This document shows, piece after piece, positions 5,103 through 5,329 of a stretch of DNA of 5,329 nucleotides. Source of the stretch: CAZDHT01 sp964505325 (GTDB lineage: Bacteria; Planctomycetota; PUPC01); the NCBI GenBank assembly GCA_964505325.1, contig CAZDHT010000317.1:1-5329 (forward strand). The letters run 5' to 3'. Positions within the stretch are counted from its first letter, which is position 1. Each line of letters starts with the position of its first letter. Under the pieces are notes generated by a model, which worked only from the letters and a program-made list of their open reading frames with translations, had not been told where the DNA came from and searched no databases. The position numbers and the translations under genes are program-made.

Positions 5103-5329
5103 TGGCGGATGCGTTCAAAATCACCAACGTCACGGCCTGCACGCCGGGCGGACTGGTCGAGGGCGCCGCGATCGTGGTCGAGGTCGGCAGGATCGTGTCG
5201 GTCGGCGCCGATGCGCCCGGCCCGCCCGCCTGCCCTGAGCGCAGTCGAAGGGAGGTCGACGGCCGCGGATGCTACGCGCTGCCGGGCTTCATCGACATCC
5301 ACTGCCACGGCGCGGGCCTCTTCGAACTG
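5102..5329 (+). CDS. nagA: NagA-like amidohydrolase (N-acetylglucosamine-6-phosphate deacetylase), 3' truncated by window
   Basis: The first 76 codons of a gene that runs off the window. Residues 1-35 form the small beta-sandwich start typical of amidohydrolases (FKITNVTACTP, then AIVVEVGRIVSVG). Next comes DGRGCYALPGFIDIHCHGAG (about 54-73), the first metal-binding motif, with the HxH pair intact as HCH. PGFID.H.HGAG is the form usual in NagA, which deacetylates N-acetylglucosamine 6-phosphate to glucosamine 6-phosphate in the cytoplasm. Other amidohydrolases share part of this motif, so the assignment rests on the HGAG form and on the sugar-gene neighbours. The ATG shares its A with the kinase TGA (TGATG), which implies coupled translation. 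Between the conserved strands, the loop residues CPERSRRE are encoded by a dispersed DNA repeat (5233-5252). Confidence 0.68.
   Translation, partial: MADAFKITNVTACTPGGLVEGAAIVVEVGRIVSVGADAPGPPACPERSRREVDGRGCYALPGFIDIHCHGAGLFEL
5233..5252. repeat. Dispersed 'PERSRR' repeat inside the deacetylase gene
   Basis: CCCTGAGCGCAGTCGAAGGG, with partly complementary ends (CCCT/AGGG), matches a dispersed repeat that I recall from many environmental bacterial genomes (reverse form CCTTCGACTNCGCTCAGG). It is read in frame here and encodes PERSRR in a loop just before the conserved DGRG...PGFID segment. The recognition is from memory and could not be searched here. Confidence 0.6.

Overview
This is a GC-rich bacterial window, compactly coded on the plus strand. 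It holds five complete or near-complete genes, a small coupled ORF and a truncated gene at the right edge. No marker gene fixes the taxonomy. High GC, GTG starts, TAAA-loop hairpins and a dispersed 'PERSRR'-type repeat inside a gene fit an environmental, probably uncultured bacterium (a planctomycete-like or neighbouring lineage is possible, but this is a guess).

Layout: 1-189 is a non-coding stretch crowded with short perfect hairpins. A consensus-like sigma70 promoter (190-217) follows, then a ribosome site and an inositol-monophosphatase-superfamily sugar phosphatase (265-1185). Fifteen bases later comes a GlmU-like left-handed beta-helix acyltransferase lacking the nucleotidyltransferase half (1201-2124). 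A 142-base gap carries a strong Shine-Dalgarno sequence that serves a 37-codon ORF (2267-2380). That ORF overlaps a RhuM-family gene (2377-3468) by four bases (ATGA). RhuM in turn overlaps a long galactokinase-like GHMP kinase (3465-5102) by four bases (GTGA). The kinase stop shares one base with the start of a NagA-like amidohydrolase (5102 to the window edge).

The phosphatase, acyltransferase, kinase and deacetylase look like one sugar or amino-sugar phosphate module. The kinase keeps the GHMP fold motifs but has Met where galactokinases have the sugar-binding Glu, so its substrate is probably not galactose. The intruder is the small ORF plus rhuM: a DNA-binding-type protein of accessory, defence-associated and pathogenicity loci, sitting in translational register inside a metabolic operon. 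Rather similar 11-base sequences (CGACCGARTGA) lie at both rhuM junctions, which may record how the gene was inserted.

The points most worth checking are the coupled small ORF/rhuM cassette, its junction repeats, the altered kinase substrate motif, the hairpin array upstream of the promoter, and the dispersed repeat read in frame in the deacetylase gene.
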